Shown one piece after another: positions 51,555-62,436 of a stretch of 64,000 nucleotides of DNA (position 1 is the first letter of the stretch; each line of letters opens with the position of its first letter). Under the pieces are notes generated by a model. It did not search any database, was not told the origin of the DNA, and was given only the letters and a program-made list of their open reading frames with translations. Location: the NCBI GenBank assembly GCA_029339505.1, contig JAQISU010000081.1, forward strand, positions 17,391,001-17,455,000, read 5' to 3'. A program made the translations under genes and the position numbers. Source of the DNA: Unio delphinus. Taxonomy: Eukaryota > Mollusca > Bivalvia > Unionida > Unionidae.

Positions 51555-52059
51555 ATCTTCTATTTCTATTGTACTAGTCAAGTACATGTCACAAAGATTC
51601 TTTGCACGCTTGATCAAATCAATTATGTTTATAATTTCACCCTAAGAAATTGACGTCAGAAGGAATAGTTAAAACTGATGAACATTTAATGAGTCTGTCA
51701 ATCAATAAAGCTCAATAAGTGGAACAAAGCATAGCATTTTGACACTTAGTGAATATTTTGCATTCAAGGCCAATCACCAATGAAAATACACATAATTAAA
51801 TATATTTGTGCAGGAATAGCACTAACTTCATTAGATGTATACGCATACTTCAATCATTAAATAGGAACACCATATAACAATGACAGCTCATCTAGGAGCT
51901 GATTTCTATTCATCTGCCCCCTTTTTCAATTCCCACCTCAAAAAGATAAATTTCATTATTTTATCGTTATTTTCTACTTGCAAAGCCTTTTTGTCTTGGC
52001 CTTCCAGACGGACTTTAAATTTGTCGCCTTTGAACATTACATGTTATTAGTATTAAGTA
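51555..52059. repeat. ~500-bp block, paralogous to 53436-53920
   Basis: Collinear with the second block over its whole length at roughly four-fifths identity by eye. Shared segments include GAAATTGACGTCAGA (with the palindrome TGACGTCA), TTTTGACACTT, AAGGCCAATCACCAATGAAA, TCTGCCCCCTTTTTCAATTC and CAGACGGACTTTAAAT. No reading frame is kept. A SINE-2 begins at its 3' end. Confidence 0.9.
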
Positions 52060-52369
52060 CCGCTCCAGTGGCCTAAGTGGTTAGAGCGTCCACCTCGGAT
52101 GCTGGTATTCACGGGTTCAAACCCCGACCGAGTCATATCAAAGACTTCTAAAAATGGTACTAGCAGCTGCCTGGCTTGGCGCTCGTCATTAATAGGTATG
52201 GTTTCAGGACTGATCAGTCTGGTGTCAGGACAATGTGACAGGGTGAGACATGGTGCTACATATCTGCAGCATTGTGCCACAGAGCTAGACATCACTGTAA
52301 ACTACCACACCGCAGACCTTTGACTGAAATTTCTAAAGCTACATTAAAAATTCAAACACATGTACACAG
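52060..52369 (+). mobile_element. SINE-2 copy 3 (tRNA-derived SINE) with TSD
   Basis: Best-preserved SINE-2. The head CCGCTCCAGTGGCCTAAGTG runs into GTTAGAGCGTCCACC (A-box region), with a B box GGGTTCAAACCCC near 52114. The body is ATCAAAGACTTCTAAAAATG, then GACAATGTGACAGGGTGAGA, with a 3' part CTAGACATCACTGTAAACTA and an A-rich tail. The flanks AGTATTAAGTA (52049-52059) and AGTACTAAGTA (52370-52380) form an 11-bp duplication with one mismatch. Confidence 0.94.
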
Positions 52370-52380
52370 AGTACTAAGTA

Positions 52381-52778
52381 GTCGAACATTTGGTAGTTTA
52401 GACACACATTGCATGACATTTTGTTAAGTTACGAAGCAGTAACGTTTTGTTAGACCTGGACATCAGTGAGGGGTGTATTATGGTAGCATAGTAGCGGGTT
52501 GGTAACTATCGGCGACATATCAACTCGTCTTTGGCGCTCCTGAAGAAGAATGTATGACATATTCTAGGACTTATGTGAGCTCAGAAGACGCATCAACAGT
52601 ACCGGCGAAATACCCACACCCATTTAAGGATCAGATCCTGGAGGATGGCTCGGATCTGCCTGTGTTAGGTTAATTTGCCAGTCTCTTTCTCCACGTCTCC
52701 AATTTCTACCCTTAAACGTGACTTATCTTGTTTTTTTTATATTAAACCTTGTCCATTTCTGCTTGTCTTTCCCTTTTC

Positions 52779-52839
<61 letters not shown>

Positions 52840-53435
52840 CTAGTGTTTCTTTGTTCCTTTTTCTTTACATTGTGTTAAATTTTGTTCTATTACTTATCTT
52901 TATCCTTCTCCATATTTAAATTTTACACCATCTACAATGATTTTTATTTCTCATCTTTTGTTCATTTCTTACTTTATTAAAGATGGTACAAGTTAAATAT
53001 TTGCACTGTTCTTCCAGTTATATCTCAGGTTCTTCTAGTACTTCGAAATTAATTTTCTGCGTCTGTTGTTGCTGCTGTTTTCTTCCTCTTCTGCAATTCC
53101 CTGTAAATATTTTGCATCTTCATATAAGGAGGTCCAATTGTCGAGCGATGAAATTGAAAAGGTTACTGAGTACATAGAAGATATGGTGTTTCTATAGGGC
53201 AAAATACTGTTGATTCTAATCTTTCCTGAAGAAAAAAAGAGGTGTAGGCAATGTTCTCTTTCTGTCGTATTGGTTGTACAGAGGGACTGGTGGGAGGTGA
53301 ATTTGTTTTATAAATTTTTCTATTGCATTATTCGTGAAACTCTCTAGTTCTGGTTCCTCCCTTTTTAACCCAGTTGAATGTGAAAAGAGATAAAGTCATC
53401 GTTTTGGGCTCTGCAATAATGCGGATTGTCTGCTA
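52381..53435. other. Unannotated sequence
   Basis: Contains the (CT)n array listed separately and pyrimidine-rich surroundings at 52680-52920. No gene seen. Confidence 0.4.
52783..52837. repeat. (CT)n microsatellite
   Basis: About 54 bp of uninterrupted CT within a wider pyrimidine-rich stretch. Confidence 0.95.
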
Positions 53436-53920
53436 TTTATATTGTGTTAGTCAAGTGCATGTCACAAAGAATCTTTTCACCTTTTGTCAAAGTCAATTAT
53501 ATTTATAATTTCACCCTTAGAAATTGACGTCAGAGGGAAAAGTTAAAACCAAGGAACATTTAATTAGCTTGTCAATCAATATAGCTCAATAAAAAGCATT
53601 TTGACACTTGGTGAATATTTTGCGTTCAAGGCCAATCACCAATGAAAATACACATGATTACAAATATTTGTGCAGGGATATATATGTATAGGCATACGTC
53701 AATCATTGAATATGAACACAATAGAGAAACGGCATAGCTCATCTATAACATCATTTCTATTCGTCTGCCCCCTTTTTCAATTCCGAATTTTAAAAAAACA
53801 GTTGAAAGATTTCATTTTTTTATCATTGTTTGCTTGTCGCAAAGCTGTTTTTGACTCGTCCTTTACAGACAGACTTTAAATCTGTCGCCCTTGATATTGG
53901 TATGTTTTAGGAATTAAGTT
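53436..53920. repeat. ~500-bp block, paralogous to 51555-52059
   Basis: Second copy of the block, again with TGACGTCA at about 53526, GGCCAATCACCAATGAAAAT and TCTGCCCCCTTTTTCAATTC. It continues past the point where the first copy has SINE-2 and so shows the site without that insertion (TAGGAATTAAGTTCTC). Confidence 0.9.
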
Positions 53921-54279
53921 CTCATGTATACTATCCACAATCATATAATGACTTTTCGAGTTCTTTTTATTCTTAACCATTGTCGTGTTGGCTCCAACTC
54001 ATTTTCTAACCAGGTTAATTCATCACGTTGCTCTGAGTACATCTTTGAAAAGTTATATAGTATGTTTTGACATCTTTGACAAATCAATATAAAACATGCA
54101 AGCTGAATAGCGATATAAACGTATGTTTAATGTTACAAACGCACCGTTGGTATAGTAATTTAAATCCCTCATTAGCCACAGACGTCAGTTATTTTGCAAA
54201 ACTACATGCATCATACTGTGTGGTTTCGCATGGCATTATTCAATAGAGAATCGACGGTGTACTGCTAGAGTATATGGAT

Positions 54280-54348
54280 CTGCCTGCGAGCTCACAACAC
54301 TGCATGTAACGAAGAGCGCTGTACACCACTCGGTCACCCAGGGCCTCA
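54280..54348 (-). mobile_element. SINE-1 head fragment (copy 10)
   Basis: Reverse tRNA-like head only: GTAACGAAGAGCGCTGTACA, then CCACTCGGTCACCCAGGGCC. The body is absent, and the fragment is followed three bases later by a (GA)n array. Confidence 0.7.
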
Positions 54349-54349
54349 C

Positions 54350-54351
<2 letters not shown>

Positions 54352-54408
<57 letters not shown>
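54352..54408. repeat. (GA)n microsatellite
   Basis: About 57 bp of uninterrupted GA. Confidence 0.95.
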
Positions 54409-54410
<2 letters not shown>

Positions 54411-54476
54411 CAACAAACAGAATGGAAAGTATTATCCCTGGATTCTTCAACAGAACACTTGATAATATTAGCAAAG

Positions 54477-54478
<2 letters not shown>

Positions 54479-54541
<63 letters not shown>
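54479..54541. repeat. (TA)n microsatellite
   Basis: About 63 bp of uninterrupted TA, only 70 bp downstream of the (GA)n array. Confidence 0.95.
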
Positions 54542-54542
<1 letters not shown>

Positions 54543-56019
54543 CATTTGCCATTTAACTGCTGAAAATGTCACTAAATGAAATTAACAGCACGACAAATGG
54601 GCTCGTAACTTTTTGTAACTCCATTACATGATGCACTTGTTACTTCAAATCAAGACATGAATGCTAGTGTTATATTTATAGTATCCTCGTCAGATTCTTT
54701 CATGGTAAATATTCTTTCATGGTAAATATGTCTCTGTTATTTGTCGACCTAGGTTACCAGTAAACAGATTTAACAGGTAACAGGTATTCCAAAATAAAGA
54801 TCACACATAAGAACCGAGTAAAACATTATATGTAGGAAGTAAAATGTAGAGGGCATTTAAGTTCATAAATCATAGCATCATACCTGTTTCTATAGAAATA
54901 ATAATAATAATGAGGACTTTATATAGCGCCTAATCTTTAGAAGCTATAAGCGCTTGACAACATCTATAATGATATGACCACAGAAAAACAAAACCGTGTA
55001 TAAAAAAAGCAAATGATATAGTATCGTTGCATCCAATACAATTATCATTTTCAGATAATTTAAAACTTTGTATGTCAGTACACTTAAAAGACCAATTGTA
55101 GGATATACATCTAGGGTTCAACTATTATTTATATTGTGTCAAACGACCTCGTATGACAGTTCTATACAGGCTCCAGTGTCACAAAATGGGTGCTCTTCGT
55201 CTCTCACGTGAATAGACTGTGGTGACAGTGTTTTAGCCTGGATGAGGATTATTTTGTTCCAACCATTTTCTTTTAATTTTCAAAGCACTTTGCTTATGGT
55301 CTTTCCTCAGCATACTTCTTAATGTCAAAAAGTTTTGTTATTGCAACGTGTGCCTCTTTTATCACTCTGCTGTACAAGACCTTTCCAAGTTTGATAGATT
55401 ATGCAAAATATCTTTTACATTATGTATGCATCTTACATTCTCCGTGGGCTGAATCACAATATAAACTTAAATTACGAGCTCTGTATGCCAACTCTTTCTC
55501 TTTTTTTATTTTGCTACGAGATATCGTAGTGTTCCTCTCATACCAGCCACAGTGTCTGTCTATGTTCATATGCGTATGGCTTGTTGTAGATATATCTACA
55601 ACATATCATTCGTATGTTTTTCATATAGATCGTAGTTATGTATATTTAAGTTGTATCCGTTTAAGTTGTATATGTTAGTTTTGTCTGCATGATTAAATGC
55701 TGTATATAAGTGTATCTTTGGATATGCCCTTGTCCAAACTAAAGTTTATGTTGTACCTGACCAAAGACACTGATGTTGTTTTTATTTTGGTAAACATATA
55801 ATACAGTTATTCTTTCTCTAGGAGTGTGGGTTAAATATTCATATTTTGAAAGTCGAAAACATATGTATTCAGGTCTAGGATATTGGAATTCCCCATTTAA
55901 AAAAATACATAGCCTACCTGATATTACATACATCCCATAGTATTATTTTAGAAACAGATTGTTCTATAAACGAACGTTCTCGATGCAGATCTTAATGCAG
56001 ATGTATTGGTGTGTTCAGT
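54542..56019. other. Unannotated sequence
   Basis: An open frame of 118 codons at 55322-55678 is hydrophobic with cysteines but has no recognised domain. TTTATATAGCGCCTAATC and AGCTATAAGCGCTTGACA near 54919-54959 look like repeat-element ends but could not be assigned. Confidence 0.4.
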
Positions 56020-56345
56020 TTTGATTTAGGTTGATTTATTTGTTTAAATTATTTATTCACTGGAAATACAAAGTGCCCATAAATAATATTCTCTGACAGA
56101 AATATCAATTTGGAATTATAATTAATTCTGACAAGGATAAATTGGACTATATTATTCTGATTAATTGAAAGACTATTAGTACGTTATCATATTTCATGCT
56201 ACTGGTATGTCAGTACATTCAAGACTACATGCACGTGAACGCCTACAGCGTTGGATTTGAATTAAAAAGCCACTGGAATATATTTCGATCTGCTTTTCAT
56301 TACAGATGGTGATATAACCTTTAGGACTAATTGTGACATATGTAA
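56020..56345. repeat. Unclassified ~300-bp repeat, related to 45060-45340
   Basis: Shared words in order are TTTAAATTATTTATTCACTG, GAAATACAAAGTGCCCATAA, TACTGGTATGTCAGTACATT and CCTTTAGGACTAATTGTGAC (compare TTTAGGATTAATTGGGA at 62147). Noncoding. Confidence 0.5.
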
Positions 56346-56652
56346 TACTGTAAATATTAAATTTTAACTTTGTATTCTATGGAAATAAAGCATTTATTGA
56401 ATTTTTTAATGTTGATTTCCAATGTTTTCTGTTACTTAGTTTAAGGCCATATAAACAATCGTATATACGAAAGTCGCATTATTTCTATATCAGATATGCC
56501 TCTGAGTGTATCCTTTGTACTGTAACACTTTTATCTAACACATGCTTTGACCAAACCAGTGTATATTTAATTCCTATAATCTCAGATAATACATACAGGT
56601 CAGACCTCATTAATGGCGTAAATATTGTTTTTATATAAATATATTGTAGCAA

Positions 56653-56956
56653 CCGCCAGGATGGCTTATGTGGTTAGAGCGTGCGCCACGACTGCTGATG
56701 GTCCCCGGTGTGAATCCCGGCCAAATCATGCCAAAGATTTATAAAACTGGTAGTAGCAACTACCTCACTAGACACTCAGCATTAAGAGATTAGTGTTAGG
56801 ATTGGTCAGCAATTGTGACAGGACATTGTTACCGGATGAGACATAATGATACATGTCTGAGGCATACTACCCCATTGCTAGACATTACTATAAACTGCCA
56901 CACTTCAGACATCATAGCAATATGACAAAAGTTGAATTACATTAAAAATTAAAAAA
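56653..56956 (+). mobile_element. SINE-2 copy 4 (tRNA-derived SINE)
   Basis: The head CCGCCAGGATGGCTTATGTG runs into GTTAGAGCGTGCGCC, with a B-box-like region GGTGTGAATCCC. The body contains CATGCCAAAGATTTATAAAA, the 3' part is CATTGCTAGACATTACTATA, and the tail is ACATTAAAAATTAAAAAATG. Full-length; no clear duplication. Confidence 0.92.
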
Positions 56957-58755
56957 TGGCGCCCACCCACATTGGAAGAATGTGAGATATACAGACTAAT
57001 ATATGTTACCAAATTACTGCAGTACAGTTAAAATCTAACAATAGTTTGATTTATATCTTTCCTGCGCATGGTCAATTATAAACAATGGTTCTGTATTTAT
57101 AGTCATTCTCTACAAATCTTTTGGATTAAAAAACGTGAAATGGAGAACTATACAAGATGATCTATCGGTCTATGAATCAGAAGTGTTTACAACTAGTTTC
57201 CAAAAAAAAAGATAAATTGCATTAAACGGTATTCTTCTGGTATAACTCTAATTTTGGTTTGTTAAAACAATCTTTGTATTATTTCTAAAATAGCAACAAC
57301 TTAAATTTTAAATCCAACTTAAATTTCAGCAATTAACAGATCTCAAGATTTCTTAGAATTGTTTCTGCTTTTTATCTAGTCAAACAAAATTGCTACGTCG
57401 GAAAATGCAATTTTTGCAAATTTGGGGAAATATTATGAAAGTGACTACTCCAAGCACCAGTTAGTCAAACGATCTTTCACGGTATCAGCAAAGGAAAGTT
57501 AATTTATTTCTTTAGCGCATATTGCGCTGAACCCATTATCCTTAGGAAAGATAGATTAGGATTCGTAACACAAAAAAATTAACGCTTTCATGCTGATGTG
57601 GTTATTTATAGATGGAATTAATGGTTGTGCTAGAATTAGTTACTGTTACTGTCTGGCATGAAGACTATGAGGCATTTTTAACACCAATCAAGCAATCGTA
57701 ATGATATCTAACCTAGAAAAGCGGTGTATATTTTTGCAATGCTTTCGATCCTTAAGAAAACATCATTACATGTTTATTGTTTTCTCACAATTACAGTTTA
57801 AATTTCCAGAAGGAAACCATGATTAGAAATTAAATTTCCGGACCACACGCTGCCTTCGAACGCAAAACATCTGCATATCCAGATGAAGATTGAGTTTAAA
57901 GTTCCAATATTTGGTATATTTCCAAAAATTTTCCAAGCTTTTATTTCACATAGATATACAACACCATTTCAGTTCAGCTAGACCAAGCTACCTGTTACAG
58001 ACGTGCGTTTAATACTATAATCGACGAGACAGGGCTTTATTGCCAAGAGGAATCCCTAACTATTTGGTAATACAGCTTCTTTAATCCAATATTTGCAAGG
58101 ACAATAACTGGATCGATAAATATTGGTTTATAACTCTTGCATTCCCAAGTACTTACTATGATTAATTGTTAATTTAGTTTTCTGATTTGTAATTAAATAT
58201 ATCTGAAAAAGAAGTATTTTTAACAAATTAGTGTAATTGCTCGGCTGAATAAGAAAACGTTACACAATATTAAAATATGTTATTTGTTTTTTGAAACTTC
58301 TAAAAGTGGGGTGTAACAAGCAAGCAAGGTAGTCATACTGAACTATTATTAATCAGATAATTTAATATTAAATTAATTACATTCAACAATTATTGTTCAA
58401 ACACCCTCGTATTAAAGTAATTACATTAGACAATTATTACTCGCATTAAGGAGACATACACATTTCAGAATTTCAAACACGCACAAAAACCCATCCATAT
58501 ACTTTTAATAAAAATTAATGTTTGCAAAATTGCACAATCTTAATTTCATTTTTTTTCTTCTTGAATCATTGTAAATATTTATAATTTCTATGATTGTCTA
58601 TGCGACATATTAAACAAGTCCCTGTATGACACAGTAAGGTGTGTTCTTGAATTGGAACACGTCCGGAATGATTCGCTGATATTTTTGTATATTGAAAAAT
58701 GAAAGAAAGAGAAACACGTTTTTTTCTTATCTGTAATTGTAACCAGTAATTGTAA
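56957..58755. other. AT-rich sequence without a recognisable gene
   Basis: Immediately after the SINE-2 tail a short CCCACATTGGAAGAATGTGA resembles a reversed SINE-1 body but is too short to call. Otherwise nothing recognised. Confidence 0.4.
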
Positions 58756-59000
58756 TGGGCCCCGAGTGGTCAAGTGGTTTAAAGCGCTCTCCGTTACGGA
58801 TCACTGCCATCTCACCTCTGTCTGCGTGGGTTCGAGTCTAAGATTCGGCTGATGTAGTTATGTGAGAAAGCTTGCCAGTAGTTTCTCGTGGGTCGGTGGT
58901 TCTTTCCGGGGGTTTTCCAGGGTTCTTCCTCCACCAATAATACTAGCCGCCATGTATAGCCTGTCGTGTGCTGAAAGATGGCGTTAAACCCTACAACAAC
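58756..59000 (+). mobile_element. SINE-1 copy 11 (best-preserved)
   Basis: The head is GGGCCCCGAGTGGTCAAGTG, then GTTTAAAGCGCTCTCCGTTA. The B box is GGGTTCGAGTC. The body is GTGAGAAAGCTTGCCAGTAG, then TTCTCGTGGGTCGGTGGTTC, GTTCTTCCTCCACCAATAAT, and AGATGGCGTTAAACCCTACA with an ACAACAAC end. It has the fewest changes against the other copies and is the best reference for the family. Confidence 0.96.
58766..58838 (+). promoter_or_regulatory. Internal RNA polymerase III promoter of SINE-1 (A and B boxes)
   Basis: An A-box-like TGGTCAAGTGGTTTAAAGCG (58766-58785) and a B box GGGTTCGAGTC (58828-58838) have tRNA-like spacing. Such internal promoters are known to drive SINE transcription. Whether this copy is transcribed cannot be told from sequence. 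Confidence 0.75.
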
Positions 59001-59984
59001 TTGTTTCTCTTTTATGGCTTGCAATCATGTAACGTGATCAATTTACGAGATGATATTGATTTTTTTTTATCTAAAAATCTTCATTATTTTGAAGATGTAG
59101 CAATTTCAGATTTAAAACACATTTAATCGGTTTTGACTTTGCTGCCGTTGATACGTCGTATTTAAGAGCCCCAAGAACTTAATCACGCATTTCGAACTCC
59201 CGTTTTCATATATGTATGTATCAATATGTATGTATCAATATCAATAACTACCACTGATCTACTGATAATTAGAAATCATTAGTGTACTATAAATCAATAG
59301 TTATAAATAGTTTATGTACGTAGTTTATAAATTCTAGAATCCAACAAAAAGTTGACAAGTATGTAGCCGATGCACTCTACACCGATTACATGGCCAGTTA
59401 TATACCTAATAAAAACCATGGTATGGGAGTGAATATTTCATGATTGGTTCTTTTCAAACATTCGCGTTATTTACTTTGTTCATAAAGGAAATTTACTACA
59501 GGATTGGTTTACATTATTGTTCAATACCATCTACGCTAACCAACTTTAATGATTGATTCGTCGTTCTGTTTCACCTGTAATAAGTCGTATTATATAATAT
59601 ATGTCTTGCACACAATATCTTGACATATCTACCGGTAACTCAAGGCTATTCAACTAAAACTATCCGCATAAAGAACATCGTTGATATTGGCCACTGCGTG
59701 TATTTTAAAATAATAATAACGGCGAGGAGGAAAAGTAGCTATAATGTTATGGACAAGTAATGGAAACATTTCGCAACTAATTGATAGGCCCATAATAACC
59801 TTCTAAACGTAAATGACAATAATATTGCCATTGTGGTAAAAACATTGTAATAATCTGTCATTTGGGTGACGTAGAAGCACTAACAGCTGTGACCATATCG
59901 AAGGTACTTTTTAGAATCTAAATGACAGTCAATAAGACTGACATCAACCCACTTACGTATATGTACATAATATATTACAGACTG

Positions 59985-59985
<1 letters not shown>
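59001..59985. other. AT-rich sequence without a recognisable gene
   Basis: Short ATGTATGTATCAATATGTAT repetition near 59212-59235. No gene seen. Confidence 0.4.
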
Positions 59986-60037
<52 letters not shown>

Positions 60038-60052
60038 GCGCGCACGCACATG
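59986..60052. repeat. (CA)n(CG)n alternating purine-pyrimidine repeat
   Basis: About 37 bp of CA followed by about 20 bp of CG, then CACGCACATGCA. Strictly alternating, so a classic Z-DNA-forming composition. Confidence 0.95.
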
Positions 60053-60617
60053 CATAGTGATCATTTACAGATTCACATAACATTTCACGAATTCACATAA
60101 CACATGCATCCTCATCCATATACACAAACGTATACAAGAATTAAAATTTTTTTGAGTCTCCAGGAAACTAAAAGGTCAAAATACTATCCAAATAAACAAG
60201 ACCTACAAAAAGTTGGACCAGTTGTAAGCAGCTTGCCTTGTGTAAGGACAGGCTTTAGTAGAAGCTCTCTTCACGTTGCACGCTTCCATTTAAAGTAATT
60301 CAGACCTTTGATACATCTATTAAAATCCTTACAGATTCAGATGTTTTTTTTTGCGCTTTTATTATAAACCGATTTTAACATTAGCGTCTCTCTTGATCTT
60401 GCTAATTATACTATATTTGCCGGATGGGATTTTTACAAAGCTGAGTTTTCCATGACAGGTAGCTCTGGGTCTTGTTATTTGTACTTTATTTACCGGATAG
60501 AGTTTTGTAAAGTCTTTAATTTTAGAACTTCATGCAAATATGGAAAGCATGTGGGTTTTTTTTAAAGATCTTTTACTTCTTGGCCCATTGTGTATGTATT
60601 AAAGTAATATACCCTGT
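60053..60617. other. Unannotated sequence
   Basis: A loose ~75-bp duplication TATTTGCCGGATGGGATTTT and TATTTACCGGATAGAGTTTT lies near 60413 and 60487. No gene seen. Confidence 0.4.
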
Positions 60618-60757
60618 TCCAGTTTATTTGCAGTATAGTGATATGTCCGGGTCCGGTTTATTTGCAGTCCAGGTCTAGTTTATAGCAGTATAACAATATG
60701 CCCGGGTCTATTTTATATGCAGTATAGCTATATACTCGGGTCCAGTGTATATGCAAT
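60618..60757. repeat. ~34-bp tandem repeat, about 5 units
   Basis: Units run from CCAGTTTATTTGCAGTATAG through TGATATGTCCGGGT. The following units start CCGGTTTATTTGCAG (shortened), CTAGTTTATAGCAG, CTATTTTATATGCAG and CCAGTGTATATGCA. Diverged but clear. Confidence 0.8.
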
Positions 60758-62206
60758 GTACGTGAGTTTGTGTTTCTTAATAGTTCCTTATATTTACCAT
60801 TGCTGTCTTGATATACTAATCTGAGTGATTTACCGTAGAGAAGTTCGAGTTTTTTAGTGTAAGATGGGTCATAGATATACATTACCATGGCACAAAAATC
60901 AAAATTAATATCAAGGTCTATGCTTTTCAGTAAGAATTATGAGCGAAAACAAACGCACATTCGTTGAGCTGTCGGTGGTATTTTATCACGATAACTATAA
61001 TTCTACAGACCAGTAATGGAAACTTTCCCTGCGCGTTGATGGAACAATAATTATCTTCTAACAGGAAATTACGATAATGTAGTGAGTGCCGTAAAAATAC
61101 GAAGACTAATTTATAATTTTGAACCAATTAGGTGACCTATTAACAGCCAATCACAAATAGCAGTGTTCACATCAAAAGTATACATTTAGAGCCTAAATGA
61201 CAAAATAGTCAACAATGTTCACAAGCATGAATTATTCTCTGAATCAAAGTTTTAGTTGTTTTCAATTTCATCATCTTTAGATTTATAAAGTTCAAGCAAT
61301 CTTGATTTAAATTTGATGCATATGTTTGCAATGTAAACAGTTGTCTGAACCGACTCATGAAAAGAATTTCAGTAACATTCAGAATATTCATACATAAGAG
61401 ATATCACTCAACCACATTAAATGTAATTCATATGGTAGTATATACGTTAATACGTGACTAAACCGTGTACATAGACACATATATAAAATATTCATGAAAA
61501 TAAAAACAGTAATACATCCAATGTACGTAAACATAGAACATTAGGGGTTTTTGAGGGGGTGGGCTTGCATTGAAAGTCAGTCAGTTAATACATACGTTAT
61601 ATTGCTATAATGTGTGTTTGACCTTTGTCCTTTATTAAGGATAGAGTTTTGTGTATAGTTGATTCTTGTTGTATTTGTAATTTATAACAAGTTATTTACT
61701 GCCGAGTTTAATATTTAGCCTTTTTATTACAAACTTATATTGTTCTGGAAGCAAACTTGTGACCTGTATTGTAGTCATTTTAGTGCTTTTCGGCCAAGTG
61801 AAATTAGTATATAAGGAAAAAAAGGTTTTTAAAAAATTGTTCATTCCTAATTTAGGTACAGTCTGTGGAATCATTTACTGTTGTGCTCAGAAATGTTTAG
61901 TGATAATTTGAGAGGAATCATTTATTAGAATTATTCATTAGAATTACAAAGTCTTCAGTGACTTTTTGGACTAAAACTCTACTTTAGTATTATTGAGAAT
62001 TCATTCAAAGACATTCTGAAATATATCACTGTGACACATCGAGACTATTGGAAGATCAACTCATTCAAGATTATTGGTACATCAATATAATCAAGATAAT
62101 TGGAATTCTTTCGAGCATTCTAAAAATTTTGACTTATGCTGTTACATTTAGGATTAATTGGGATTTATTTTTTTAACAATAATATAAGTTCTTCTCATGT
62201 TCCACT

Positions 62207-62207
<1 letters not shown>
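60758..62207. other. AT-rich sequence; part resembles 45060-45340
   Basis: About 61900-62170 shares ATTATTCATTAGAATTACAA, AAGATTATTGGTACATCAAT and TTAGGATTAATTGGGATTTA with the repeats at 45 and 56 kb. No gene seen. Confidence 0.4.
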
Positions 62208-62302
<95 letters not shown>

Positions 62303-62363
62303 CAGACGGATGGATGGACGGACGGGCGGACAGACAGACAGACAGATAGACAAATAGATAGAC

Positions 62364-62436
<73 letters not shown>
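62208..62436. repeat. Compound (TA)n (GACA/GGAC)n (GATA)n microsatellite
   Basis: About 90 bp of TA, then a transition of GACAGACGGATGGATGGACG-type tetranucleotides, then about 75 bp of GATA. Confidence 0.96.

Noticed and set aside
55322..55678. 118-codon hydrophobic open frame as a membrane protein gene
   Set aside because: AT-rich frame with phenylalanine/tyrosine/isoleucine bias as expected by chance; no recognisable domain, no exon context.
59760..61220. Duplication between 59.76-59.96 kb and 61.01-61.22 kb
   Set aside because: Shared words (AGTAATGGAAAC, CTAAATGACA) are few and spacing differs; not enough to support by eye.
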